From contig NC_071353.1 of the NCBI RefSeq assembly GCF_943734655.1, forward strand, positions 135,569,907-135,633,906: a stretch of DNA of 64,000 nt. The letters are read 5' to 3'. Under the pieces are notes generated by a model that was given only the letters and a program-made list of their open reading frames with translations, was not told the DNA's origin and ran no database searches. The DNA is from Sabethes cyaneus (Eukaryota; Arthropoda; Insecta; Diptera; Culicidae). How positions within the stretch are numbered: position 1 is the stretch's first letter; the number at the start of each line of letters is the position of its first letter. Below, piece after piece: positions 36,448-46,400 of the stretch. A program made the translations under genes and the position numbers.

Positions 36448-38447
36448 CTGTGTTCCTTATAGAATCAAAAACTACTGAACCAATCGGCGTGAAAATTTGC
36501 ATGTAGAGGTTTTTGGGGCCAGGAAAGGTTTTAGTGATGGTTAGAGACTCCTCCCCCCACTAAGAGGGGGGGCTCCCATACAAATGAAACACAAATTTCT
36601 GCATAACTCGAGAACTAATCAAGCAAATAGAACCAAATTTGGCATGTGGGTGTTTTCGGTGACCAGAATTTATTCTAGGGTAATTTGAGACCCCTCCCCT
36701 CTTTATAAGGGGAATTATAACTCCTCTCCCCTTTAAGAGGGGGGGTTTCCATACAAATTTCCTCATAACTCGAGAACTAATCAAGCAAATGGAACCAAAT
36801 TTGGCATGTGAAAGTTTTCGAGGGCAAGAAAATTTTCTATGTTGAATTAGGACCCCTCCTCACTTTAAGAGGGGGGGCTCCTGTACAAATGAAATACCAA
36901 TTTCCTCATAACTCGAGAACTAATCAAGCAAATGGAACCAAATTTGGCATGTGTGTGTTTTTGGAGACAAAATTTTTTTCTATGATGAATTGGGACCCCT
37001 CCCCACTTTAAGTGGGAGGGGGGGCTCCTATACAAACGAAATACAAATTTCCTTATAACTCGAGAGCTAATCCAGCAAATGGAATCAAATTTGGCATGTA
37101 GGTGTTTTTGGAGGCAAGAATTTTTTCTATGATGAATAAGAACCTCTCCCCACTTTAGGAGGGGGGGCTCCTATACAAATGAAATACAAATTTCCTCATA
37201 ACTCGAGAACTAATCAAGCAAATGCAACCAAATTTGGCATGTGAAGGTTTTCGAGAGCAAGAAAATTTTCTATGGTGAACTAGGACCCCTCCCCACTTTA
37301 AGAGGAGGGGCTCCTGTACAAATGAAATACAAATTTCCTCATAACTCGAGAACTAATCAAGCGAATTGAACCAAATTTGGCATATGTGTGTTTTTGGAGA
37401 CAATTTTTTTTCAATGATGAATTGGGACCCCTCCCCACTTTAGGAGGGGGGGGTCCTATACAAACGAAATACAAATTTCCTTATAACTCGAGAACTAATC
37501 CAGCAAATGGAACCAAATTTGGCGTGTAGGTGTTTTTGGAGGCAAGAATTTTTTCTGTGATGAATTAGGACCTCTTCCCACATTAGGAGGGGGGGCTCCA
37601 ATACAAATGAAATACAAATTTCCCCATAACTCGAGAACTAATCAAGCAAATAGAACCAAATTCGGCATGTGGAGGTTTTTGGAGGCAAAAATATTTTCTA
37701 CGGTGAATTAGAATCCTTCCACACTTCAAGAGGGGTCCTCATAATTCGAGAACTAATCAAGCAAATGGAACCATATTTGGCATGTGGGTGTTTTAGGAGG
37801 CAACCATTTTTCCCATTATGAATTAGGACTTCTTACCTTTTTAGGAGGGGGGGGGGGGCTCCCATTCAAACGAAATACAAATTTGCTCATAACTTTAGAA
37901 CTAATCAAGCAAATGGAACCAAATTTGGCATGTGAGAGTTTTAGATGGCAGAATTTTTTTTCTGTGGTGTATTACGACCCCTTTCCCTTTTAAGAGGGTG
38001 GGCTCCCATACAAATGAAATACAAATTTCCTTATAATTTGAGTACTAATCAAGCAAATGGAACCAAATTTAGCATGTAGGAGATTTTTGAGTCTTGAATT
38101 TATTTTATGATAGTTAGAGACCTCTCACCCCTGTGGTAGGGGGATATGGACTCTCATACAAATAAAACAGAAATTTTTGCAAAACTCAAAAACTAATCCA
38201 ACTCGAGAAATTCGAGACTCTTCCATAAAACATTAATCAATAACAAGACCACAAAAACTATCTATAGTAACACTAGATCATTCAGGACGAGCCGGTCGCG
38301 AGTGTTGCCGGTGACCCGCCGTCGGAAGCGCCGCCCACTGGGGGGCTTGCAAAACTCGAGATAATGACAAAGATCATCCGAGATTCATGATTTATGTACA
38401 ACACAGGTTAATTTGTGGCAATACGAAGTTTGTCGGGTCAGCTAGTA
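36448..38447 (+). mobile_element. Helitron/MINE-like element with internal tandem monomers
   Basis: After the GTCT tract come the family-typical ACTACTGAACCAATCGGCGTG and CTTGCATGTAG-like blocks. A tandem array follows, then a unique 3' part (38176-38447) with CTTCCATAAAACATTAATCA and CCGGTCGCGAGTG segments, ending TTTGTCGGGTCAGCTAG followed by T. The same 3' part, inverted, is at 1932-2200. The CTAG end fits a Helitron; no coding capacity. Confidence 0.68.
36605..38175 (+). repeat. Tandem array of about 11 monomers of about 145 bp
   Basis: The ACTCGAGAACTAATCAAGCA motif recurs near 36606, 36768, 36910, 37058, 37200, 37343, 37488, 37630, 37744, 37890 and 38035, with spacing of mostly 142-148 bp. 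Each unit has GGCATGTG, a TTTTTGGAGGCAAGAATTTT-like stretch, then CCCCTCCCC...GAGGGGGGG, which can fold into a C/G stem, and CATACAAATGAAA. Units diverge moderately, so the array is older than the perfect microsatellite beside it. Confidence 0.92.
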
Positions 38448-38550
38448 TATAATAAATATCGCATACTAAGTTTCCTGAATTAACCCATTTTGACGTTGTT
38501 CATAGCAGTTGAAAGTTTATAGTGTAGTTTCAAAAGGGATTGTACTGGTG

Positions 38551-40099
38551 GTTTAACTGTTATTAGTGAAAATGTATTTCAATGGAGGCTCATGATCAGT
38601 GTTACAGAAAAATAGAATAGTAAAGCTAAAAAAATATTGTACAGACAAGATTCCAGCCCATGCTGCTTGCACATTTTCCAGTACGAATTTAAAATTTCTC
38701 ATTTCATTTACTGCGTAAACATGACTTGTGTGCAGAAAATTTATTGCTGATTTGATTTGCTGAAGGTTTGCAAAATTGGCTGCGCGAAAAAGAGATTTTC
38801 TTTAAGCCTTACATTCTTCTTCCCTTATAATAATCATTTCCTTGCTACTTGACAAAAAGTGTGTCGAAAAAATTTAAAACAAAATTAGCCCGACCTTAGC
38901 CTGAGTAAGAACTAGAGCCAGAGTCAGATCCTAAGCCTGAGTCTGAGTCTGAATCTGAGCCTGAGCCTGAACCTGAGCCAGACCCGGAGCCAGAAGCAGA
39001 ACCAGTGCCTGAGCCTAAGCCAGAGCTAAAGCCTGAAGCTGAGCTAGGTCCAGAGCCAGAAATAGAGCCTGTGTATGTCCCCTTAAATGCTACTTAAAAC
39101 TGCCAACCCTCTCATAGCTTATTTGCAGCTGAATACTGACAACAACAATATGAATAGCGTTTTGGATGCCAACTTTCAACTTCTATGCAGCCAGAAAGCT
39201 AATATACAGGGTGTGTTGATTTATAATCAACGAAGGAAACAACCTTTCAAATTTTTAATCGTGTATTGATGACGACGGTGATGTCGAAAATGACAACGAC
39301 GATAATTTTGTTTAGTGTTTCTAATTTACTTCCTAATAGTTCCTTCTCTTCTAACCTCTTCTAACAAGTTCTTCTTCTGCTTCTGATTTCTATCACAATC
39401 TTCTGAACCTTTTCGTTAGCTTTCTCGTCCTCCGCTATTTAGTGTTCGGATCAATTCGTATGGTTGATGAAAACAGTTAGCACTTGAGCATTAGCCGTAG
39501 CATAATCGTAGCCGCGAGCATAGTGTGCATAACCTAGTATTTCGGCGCTAGTTGGCAGGTTGCTTAATTCTTAATTTTAAGTTAATTTTAGCACTAATAT
39601 ATATTTTTAACAGTAGATCGTAAGAAAAAATTTCTAATTCGTAGTATTCACGGCATGTACGAAGAATTAGGGTTTTTTCTAATTCCCGTCGTACTAAGTA
39701 AAGCCATTCTAATTTTCATCATTTGTTGGGTGGACTTAATGAATACTCCAAAAGTTCTTGTGATGATTTGACTAAAACACATTTACCTTCCGATCCGTGA
39801 ACTTTGAAATCACTGAAAAGCAATTATTAAAGCATATTATAGAAATTACGCAACTGACTTTATTTCTAAAATTCGTCGTACCGTTTTAAAATCCGTCCAT
39901 CAAAATTTTTCATCGTCCGAACTAAAAATCACAACAATGTTTACGAAGCTAACGTGCATGTATTTGTATAGGACAGCATGACAAATGTTGTTCTGCAAAA
40001 TTTCTGCAGGTCAGGCAAGATTTCCTGGCTGTAGAATAACGGCAATGCGTTGTGTGAGTTATTTTCATTTATGAATGACGGAAATTAAAACTATTAGTC
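38551..40099 (+). repeat. 1549-bp exact direct repeat, copy 2
   Basis: It is identical to 32115-33663. It is preceded by about 100 bp of unique sequence after the Helitron-like 3' end (38449-38550). At 40100 it continues into unrelated sequence, not into GTCT repeats. The junction falls at the third base of the first GTCT unit. Confidence 0.97.
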
Positions 40100-40296
40100 G
40101 ATATTGTCTTCTTCGTCGCACGAAAAAACGTAGGAAATTTGGCTGGTAGGACTTCTTTAATGATAAAAAGCATTTAAATAGATCTCAGCTCACTTTGATT
40201 GACCGCGTATGATAGACAACAAACTAAAATATTAGGGAATAACTAGTTTTGCATTATGTGTCGTCAACTCCCCCCCCCCCCCGCCGGTGTCCTGGC

Positions 40297-40817
40297 TTAC
40301 CTGACTATCGCGCACCAATACCTGTTGGAACTGCCGCAGATCTTACTCTTCCGTCCCTGCTTTTGTTCACGGAGATCACACGCCCTTTGGGTCAGCAGTT
40401 CCGCGGGTGCCCAGGGTCCACAATGACTACAATGTCTCCTACCACGACTGCTTTGACATCGCAGAACCATTTCGTCCGTCTCGTCAAATCCGGCAAGTAA
40501 TCCCGAATCCAGCACCGCCAGATAATATTTGCCTCCACGTGAGAAGTTCGCCACGAACGCTTTAATATAGCCGCGCTGTCATCCAGCAAAGTTACCGGCT
40601 TCAGACCACTGGATGAACCCAGAATAAAGTGGTTGGGAGTAAGGACTGGAGCTTCTGGGCCATCTACTGGCACGTGAGTTAATGGCCGTGAATTAATATT
40701 GCCTTCGATTTCGATCAGGAGATTTCGGAGAACTTTGTCGCTGAGAAGACTATGCGGTTGAATCTGCTTGAGATTTCGCTTCACGGTCTGGATAAGTCTT
40801 TCCCAAGAACCGCCCAT
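40297..40817 (-). pseudogene. BEL/Pao integrase C-terminus (DUF5641-like)
   Basis: MGGSWERLIQTVKRNL (start of the piece), then LIEIEGNINSRPLTHVPVDGPEAPVLTPNHFILG and a WRTSHVEANIIWRCWIRDYLPDLTRRTKW stretch followed by GDIVVIVDPGHPRN. This is the region where integrase passes into DUF5641 in BEL/Pao elements. A frameshift at about 40392 moves the final GRVRSAAVP segment to another frame. The domain contributes to integrase target or chromatin contacts in related elements; its exact role is not established. Confidence 0.88.
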
Positions 40818-40897
40818 ATGGGGAGATGCTGGAGGACTAAAGTGCTATTCGCTGTTGGTACCGACAAATTCCCTGACAATTTTTTCCTGATCCAGTT

Positions 40898-41390
40898 CTA
40901 CCAAGGCTGCCTCGAGTTCCTTGCTTGTGGGCACGATATTTGTGCCACGGTCGCTGAATATTGAATTTGGAACACAAGAAACTGCTTCTGAATACAGGAA
41001 TCTGCGCTAAGCGTGTGCACGACCTCTATATAGATCGCCCGTGTCGTCAGACAAGTTACCAATACAGCCCAACGTTTTTCTGATTTTCGCCTCACTGCCA
41101 CCGTAAGCGGACCAAAGTAGTCCACCCCCACGAAAGTAAATGGTCTAGTGAATGCCGCCAGTCTAGCTATTGGGAGATCGCCCATAGGGGGGGCTGGGGT
41201 ACTGCCCTTTGGTTCTTGCACACCTAACAGTTCGCCATTTCGGAACACTACGCGCAGTTTCGGTATTCTGAATATCTGCCTTAGTTCGTTGAGCTCGTGA
41301 TAGTCGCGTACAATCAGTTACGTAATATGATGGTTCTTTGGAAGGATAATTGGGTTTTTTGCATCTATCGTAGCATACTCGCATCTGCTG
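40898..41390 (-). pseudogene. BEL/Pao integrase core, frameshifted
   Basis: MGDLPIARLAAFTRPFTFVGVDYFGPLTVAVRRKSEKRWAVLVTCLTTRAIYIEVVHTLSADS (41180-41000) contains the first catalytic Asp of the integrase DDE triad (GVDYFGP) and the second-strand region CLTTRAIYIEVV. Further on, the frame changes and the GTN-type second Asp is visible as TDRGTNI in another frame near 40935-40960. The N-terminal zinc-binding part (CVRCRK-like) lies in 41384-41163. The frame is broken at several points. Confidence 0.85.
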
Positions 41391-41899
41391 ATTCTTCCCC
41401 GCATCCGCATAATTTGTAGCTCGTCTGTGAATGGATTCATTTTGAAAATTGTGCTTTGCTTGGGGAGTACTTTCGATGTAGCCGGATTACTCAAAATGGT
41501 TAGTAACTTCTACCGGGTACGATTCCCTTTGTGCCTCCTTGAAAAGGTGATTTGCTACTTGTTGGAGTTCCGTCCTAAATAGCGGTCCTAGGTCACGCTG
41601 GATACCCGTAGTCTTACTTCAACAGTTTCTCAAGAAGCGGAATACAAAAGCTACCGTGCCGTTTAACCGTTTCCAGCTACTGAACTTCTCCACAATAATG
41701 AACGCTATGGTATAGCATGTGGTGTCGCATCTCCTCCTTAATGCACCCAGTTGTGAACGATTCTGCAGGCCATCTATCACGCTCCTGTCGTAAGAACACA
41801 GGTCCATCGAACCACCGACTTTCGCTTCCAAGATCTGGCAGCCGTTGCCACTTGGTACCTTCATCCGCGACGTTGCCTTTTGTGCCAACCCACCTCGGT

Positions 41900-42154
41900 C
41901 TCGCTGGTCTCCAAGATGTCGCTTACTCGAAAAGCCACAAACTGTGACTAACGACGATGGTCGGAACGAATCCAACACAGCACGCCACGAGAATCGATCA
42001 AAAAGAATTTTTGGTTAATATTCAACGTCAGACTGCTAGCAACCGTATTCGCTAGTCGTACTCCTATGACTGCAGCCTGTAGTTCGAGCCGTGGTATCGA
42101 AACAAACTTGAGTGGTGCCACCCGGGATTTCGCCGCAACGATTGTGCACTCCAC
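41900..42154 (-). pseudogene. BEL/Pao RNase H domain fragment
   Basis: VAAKSRVAPLKFVSIPRLELQAAVIGVRLANTV followed by KFFLIDSRGVLCWIRSDHRR. This is the BEL/Pao RNase H signature (IPRLELQAA with the catalytic Glu, then the DS Asp pair and CWI..D). The frame then shifts into an RYSQFVAFRVSDI-like stretch at about 41950-41900. It follows directly on the RT in the same element. Confidence 0.85.
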
Positions 42155-43009
42155 AAAGCAGCCCTGTTAGATATACTACAGCTGCATAACCGTCCTCACT
42201 TGCGTCGACGATCGTATGTAATTGTACATTGGTCTCTGGATCTAACACGGTCATCAGTCGATAGCATCTCGGTATGCGGACCTCTCGTACCGATGGAAGC
42301 ACTTTCAACCACTTCTCCCATTTCGCACTGACAATCTCTGGAATTTCATCATCCCAGCCGACTCTTGAGCGCCAAATCTCTTGTAGCAGGACCTTATGAA
42401 AGATCAACACGTGTGATAAGTAGTGGTGTTTAACGATCGCTTTAGCTGCCTCCGGATACTGTCCAGCGTGCTTTTCAGCATACAAATTTTTGACGTTTTG
42501 GGCACAGCTTGGTGAGCAACATGCCCCAAACGTCAGCACCTGCATAACGTAGGTACTAGGCCTCACAACCGTCGGATTTTCCCTCCACAGGAACCGCTGA
42601 CATTTTTGATCGTCTAATCCACACCATACCTGATCCAACATCCACACCTGATGGAACATCTCCCTCAGATTGCCACCTGGTTCTCTCGGAATTGAATGAG
42701 CACGGATACGAGCGACGTTAACTGATCCGGTTCAGTTTGCAACATACAGTTCAGTGACACACCGTTGGTTTTTGCTGCCGCGTCCCAAACGATGCGGGTC
42801 TTACCTGGTTTGTTCGGATTAAAGACGGGGAAGATAGGAAGGTACCATACTCGACTCTGGTTACTCCGATGGTCCGATAACTCCTCTGTTGACAGTCTAC
42901 GTATGTAACCCTTCTCCATATATTCTCTGATTTTCGCTCGTATTTTTGCTGCCAGATTAGGGTCCTTTTTTAGCCGTGATTCCAAACAGCGTAGCTGCTG
43001 TAACGCCAT
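42036..43009 (-). pseudogene. BEL/Pao reverse transcriptase, two frames
   Basis: 43009-42665 gives LESRLKKDPNLAAKIRAKIREYMEKGYIRRLSTEEL and WYLPIFPVFNPNKPGKTRIVWDAAAKTNGVSLNCMLQTEPDQLTSL. This is the fingers region of a BEL-type RT. 42659-42160 continues with MFHQV, CQRFLWRENP, VMQVLTFGACCSPSCAQNVKNLYAEKHA (motif B region) and later YRLMTVLDPETNVQLHTIVDASEDGYAAVVYL, the tether leading into RNase H. The catalytic YVDD-type motif falls in a degraded section near 42400-42440. Confidence 0.88.
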
Positions 43010-43029
43010 GGGTTTGCTGTTTTGGAGCT

Positions 43030-43782
43030 GAAAGCTGTCGTACTTCCAGAGTAACTTGCATACGTAGTGACTACTTTTGTCTTGAGTGACGGCCTTGAGG
43101 ATACTTTCAGCTCGCTGGTCGTAGATTGAAGCAAGAGAGTTCTTAGGCTTGGATATGCTTTCGACCCTATGCTTTCGAACGACAAGTAATCACCCACCTC
43201 GGTCTGAAGAATGTCGTCAACCATTCCACCGCAGGTACACCTCTGAAGGCTGTGATACCCAACGAGCTCCTCGCCTGGTTCGGTACCACCGTGAACGATC
43301 CACCCTAACCGTGTTTTTGTGGCAATTGGTTGATACAATCCACCTTCCCTACCTTTCAACGGTAGCGTTAAGTTGGCGTTGTCAATACCGATAAGCATGC
43401 AGGGTTGGACATCTCTATAGGATTCAATCGGAATTCCGCGCAAGTACGGGTACTGAACTGCTAGCTCCTTAGCATCGACGGACCGGTGAAACAGATTGCA
43501 ATTGGAAACTGTATGTACCTCTTGTAGGCGGTACTTCTTATGGTGCTTCCCTGTACCGGATATCTCGACATCTAGCCGCAACGAATCGGTCTCCAAACGC
43601 CTCTTGTTGCTTGTCCACCGAAGACACAACGGTTCTGGTGTTCCCCCTAGCTTCAGTTCAGTCGCAAGATCAGCATTCATTAACGTGAGCGAAAATCCGT
43701 CGTCCAAGAATGCACACGTTTTCACTACTTTTTCGGGTCCGTGTAGGATGACGGGGACGACACGGAATAGAATCTTGTTCAT
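43030..43782 (-). pseudogene. BEL/Pao aspartic protease (peptidase A17 / DUF1758-like)
   Basis: ILFRVVPVILHGPEKVVKTCAFLDDGFSLTLMNADLATELKLGG carries the protease active site in the form LDDGF (usual form LDDGS/T). EPLCLRWTSNKRRLETDSLRLDVEISG and QEVHTVSNCNLFHRSVDAKELAVQYPYLRGIPIESYRDVQPCMLIGIDN follow, then LPLKGREGG...ATKTRLGWIVHGG, the family pattern ending at the protease-RT linker. The Ser/Thr-to-Phe change next to the catalytic Asp would probably weaken activity. Confidence 0.9.
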
Positions 43783-43889
43783 AGTCTTCAGATGCGTATA
43801 ACACTCTCGTTCAATTTTGTTAGGCGCAGCAGTGACCAGTGTGAATTCCTGATGTGATGTATTTGGCGATGCAGTGTTGTCTCATTGGT

Positions 43890-44120
43890 TATTGTGCAGA
43901 AGTTGATGGTGCTTAAATGGGCATCCATTCTTCGCACAAACTTGCTAAAATTTGCACGAGCCTTTGTGCTTCTTAAGGCACTTCCTGCACAGACTGAATT
44001 CCTTTACGGTTGCCCATCTGGAATTGTAGCTGAGTTCGGCAAACCGTGAGCACTTGTCAACTCCGTGACAGTCACCTTTGCATAGGCTACACAGGCTTTA
44101 ACTAGAGGATTTGGTGGGGC
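43890..44120 (-). pseudogene. BEL/Pao gag zinc-knuckle region
   Basis: The minus-strand frame gives CSLCKGDCHGVDKCSRFAEL (about 44100-44040) and CRKCLKKHKGSCKF-stop-QVCAKNGCPFKHHQLLH (about 43995-43900). These are the paired Cys/His knuckles that precede the protease in BEL/Pao elements. One stop codon interrupts the second knuckle. Confidence 0.8.
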
Positions 44121-44219
44121 AGTTCTGGCGACTGATTCGGCTTGGCCCAACGGGCGTCCTCTATTTCCTTCGTGTGCGCGTTGAGGTAGGCTGTATCCTT
44201 CTTGATTCGAGTTGATTTA

Positions 44220-45074
44220 GGATCTAGGGTAAGACGGGGTAAGAAGGTCCGGCGGGGTAAGACGGACCACATCGATTTCGAAAAGAAATCCTTAAAAATT
44301 TTGCAATTATGCTACCACACCTTGTTTGTTAACGTATTTGAATACCTTCGAAACACCCTATGCCGCTCTGCCACACGAAACGTCAAAATTAGAATCAAAA
44401 CAAATTATTCGCTCGACGTGACTTTGCGTGATCTAATTTTAGCAGCAACAAATTTAAGGGATTTTTGCAAAATAACGCAGTATTTCGCCGTTTGTCCGTA
44501 TCGCTGACGTTTGCGAAACGATTCCTGTTCTGTGTGTGTCGAAAAAGGTATGTAAAATAGTACGGCTTGGGTGAAACATGCAAAATGGTGAAAATTGTAA
44601 ACTAGGGGTAAGACGGGCCATTTTTCACGGGGTAAAAGGGCCATACGTTGTAGTGCTAATAATGTTTGAAGATTTTCCTGTGTGATGTTTGTTTTTGTTT
44701 GCGCAGATGCCACGAAAATATATTAGAGCAACATCGCGAATGCAGTGGACGGTGGATCAGATGAATCAAGCCAAATTAGCCATAAATAAAGGTATGTCCA
44801 TCAGGACAGCATCCACCACATTCGGAATTCCTAGGACAATCCTTCGACGGCAGATAAAAGGACGCAACGATACGCCAACTATGAGGCTTGGATCCAAAGT
44901 CCCGGTTTTTAATGCTGTTCAGGAAGAGGAACTTGTTCAGCATTTGCTGCAGCTGGAGGAGCGGTTCTATGGACTCAGTATGCGTGACGTCAAAGAACTG
45001 GTATTTGAGTTGGCTGAGCGGAACAACTTACCTCATCCTTTTAATAGGGCCTTGCGAATGGCGGGTCATTAGCA
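44220..45074 (+). mobile_element. pogo/Tigger-like DNA transposon, 5' part only, in the BEL gag region
   Basis: It starts with GGGTAAGACGGGGTAAGAAGG (from about 44226). GGGTAAGACGG-type motifs recur near 44254 and 44608, with a variant GGGGTAAAAGGGCCA at 44630. These are likely subterminal repeats. An ORF for an N-terminal transposase region follows. The element ends abruptly where BEL gag resumes at about 45075 on the other strand, so the DDE part and right TIR are gone. Confidence 0.75.
44707..45072 (+). CDS. pogo/Tigger-like transposase N-terminal HTH domain, truncated but open
   Basis: The 121 residues begin at an ATG giving MPRKYIRATSRMQW. A psq/CENP-B-type helix-turn-helix follows: MNQAKLAINKGMSIRTASTTFGIPRTILRRQIKG (about residues 18-51). 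Then FNAVQEEELVQHLLQLEERFYGLSMRDVKELVFELAERNNLPHPFN, the conserved stretch leading to the second DNA-binding (HTH_Tnp_Tc5) domain. The frame ends by truncation at MAGH. In intact family members DNA binding is followed by a DDE domain, absent here. A DNA-binding-only product is conceivable, but no evidence of expression exists. Confidence 0.82.
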   Translation: MPRKYIRATSRMQWTVDQMNQAKLAINKGMSIRTASTTFGIPRTILRRQIKGRNDTPTMRLGSKVPVFNAVQEEELVQHLLQLEERFYGLSMRDVKELVFELAERNNLPHPFNRALRMAGH

Positions 45075-45543
45075 TGCACCCAGCTGTTTCGAATGCCATT
45101 CCCTTAAGGCACTTTTGGAGACGCACCAAGTTCTCTTCAGGGGTATAGCCGCACATATTGGTCGTATTGATGAAAGTCGCGTAAAATAAGGGTCTCTCCT
45201 CGGGAGCACCGGTGAAGAAGGGAAGCTCTCGCGATACTGCTTGACGAGCGACTATTTGGCTACGGGACAAGTTTCCCTCATCTTCCGCTGTTTGTCCAAA
45301 GGCATTTGATCCACGATTCTCGATCCTCGACGGAAGCTGTGTGTTCTCACCAATCCTGAATGTTTCCCATCCAGTAAAAGGCTGATTGGGCAGTTGATTT
45401 TGATACAAAACGGGTTGAGGCAACAATGGATGTGACTGCGGCTTCGGATGTGCAGGCTGAGGCGGCATCTGGCATCGTTGCAACCTAGGTTGATGTGATA
45501 TCGATGCACGGGTTGACGCGGTATATTCAGATTCCGTAGCCAG
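45075..45543 (-). pseudogene. BEL/Pao gag (DUF1759-like) fragment
   Basis: A proline/glutamine-rich segment (PQPAHPKPQSHPLLPQPV) is followed by SRSQIVARQAVSRELPFFTGAPEERPLFYATFINTTNMCGYTPEENLVRLQKCLKGMAFETA, the conserved BEL/Pao gag pattern (LPxFxGxPExWPLF...T..CGYT.EENL.RLQ..LKG.A). The upstream end is cut by a foldback MITE at 45544 and the downstream end by the pogo-like insertion. Confidence 0.87.
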
Positions 45544-45651
45544 CCCAAGCACCCATGTGAGTTTTATTGTACTCTTATGGTGGTCTTCAAGACCAATTTT
45601 AGTCTTAAATGCCATCATAAGAGTGTAATAAAAGCCAAATTGTTACTCGGG
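45544..45651. mobile_element. Short CCCAAG foldback MITE, 108 bp
   Basis: It begins CCCAAGCACCCATGTGAG and ends TTGTTACTCGGG. The TTTTATTGTACTCTTATGGTGG and CCATCATAAGAGTGTAATAAAA stretches form the stem. AG flanks both sides (45542-45543, 45652-45653). It lies exactly at the boundary between BEL gag and an RTE fragment. Confidence 0.87.
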
Positions 45652-45990
45652 AGCTCAAGTCCCGTAGCTTGCAAATTCGCAGAAAACTGGCGCTCAACAG
45701 AATACTAATCCTCCCGGTGGCCCTGTACGGATATAAATCATGAACGCTAAAGGAAGTCGATCCACAAGTGCTTGGGGGTTTTGAGCGTAAAATTCTGCGA
45801 TTAATACTTGATAATACTGACATAGTAAAAGTAGTACAATGTGGTAGTAGGCTGCGATAAGCTGGACTCGTACTCAGAATGCCCGATAAGAGAGAAGCCA
45901 AAACTATTTTCGGCAGAGAACCATAGGCCATAGACTTCGGGGCAGACCCCGCACCCATTCGTAGGTAATCCGAGTCACCCTATATGCAAT
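45652..45990 (+). pseudogene. RTE C-terminal fragment
   Basis: Plus-strand pieces read SLQIRRKLALNRILILPVALYGYKS, TLKEVDPQVLGGFERKILRLIL and DIVKVVQCGSRLR-stop-AGLVLRMPDKREAKTIFGREP. These are the tail of RTE polyproteins (PVALYG...WTLKE.D...FERKVLR; CGRLRWAGHVVRMPD...FGREP). It is in the opposite orientation to the neighbouring BEL element. Confidence 0.82.
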
Positions 45991-46036
45991 GCTTTTTTAA
46001 ACTAAGTCGATTGGACCGCTTGCAAGCTAACAGCAG

Positions 46037-46140
46037 ATTGCCTAACGTCAATTATGCCTACTATACATTATGCCTTTCGCACACTATGCCTGTCGTCCAT
46101 TATGCCTAACATATATGATGCCCACCGTCCGTATGTCTAA
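46037..46140. repeat. Degenerate short tandem repeat (ATTATGCCT-type)
   Basis: ATTATGCCTACTATAC, ATTATGCCTTTCGCACAC, TATGCCTGTCGTCC and ATTATGCCTAAC succeed one another at 13-18-base intervals. Confidence 0.75.
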
Positions 46141-46269
46141 AGGGGTACAGCCAACATGGTCAGTAAATCTTATTTTAGTGAGGTAGGATTGCCGTCAAGC
46201 TCACTGAAAACGGCTGTAGGAGATATCGCATCTGGAAATCGGAGGAAATCGAATCAGGGTAGATTTTTC

Positions 46270-46400
46270 AATTCAAGGATCAAACAAAGTGCTATGTCAA
46301 CGCATCCGTCATCCTTGTTCTGACAGTTTTCCCATGGGTTAACTATCAAATTATCTCTGACGGATGCGTTGACTCAACATTCTGTTTGCCTCTTTAAATT
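46270..46400. repeat. Foldback of about 130 bp
   Basis: A 16-bp perfect inverted repeat, GTCAACGCATCCGTCA against TGACGGATGCGTTGAC (about 46295-46310 and 46360-46375), lies within longer imperfect arms of about 43 bp that begin CAATTCAAGG and end TTTAAATTG. The loop is about 45 bp. It is a probable MITE remnant; no clear target duplication. Confidence 0.65.

Larger units (their letters stand above)
40297..45543 (-). mobile_element. BEL/Pao LTR retrotransposon remnant, gag to DUF5641
   Basis: In transcription order: gag segment (45543-45075), a pogo-like insertion (45074-44220), gag zinc knuckles (about 44120-43890), aspartic protease (43782-43030), RT (43009-42160), RNase H (42154-41900), integrase (about 41390-40900) and the C-terminal DUF5641 region (40817-40297). 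This order is diagnostic of BEL/Pao. No LTR was identified on either side. A C13 run (40270-40282) follows the 3' coding end. There are multiple frameshifts, so it is not functional. Confidence 0.9.

Noticed and set aside
36605..38175. The regular 145-bp monomers as a CRISPR array
   Set aside because: The whole monomer repeats with gradual divergence; there are no short direct repeats with unrelated spacers, and the context is a eukaryotic transposable element.
38449..40250. The 38551-40099 repeat as the original empty site of the Helitron-like insertion
   Set aside because: Sequence after 40099 (GATATTGTCTTC) does not match the sequence after the Helitron-like 3' end (38448 on), so the two loci are not simple filled and empty sites.
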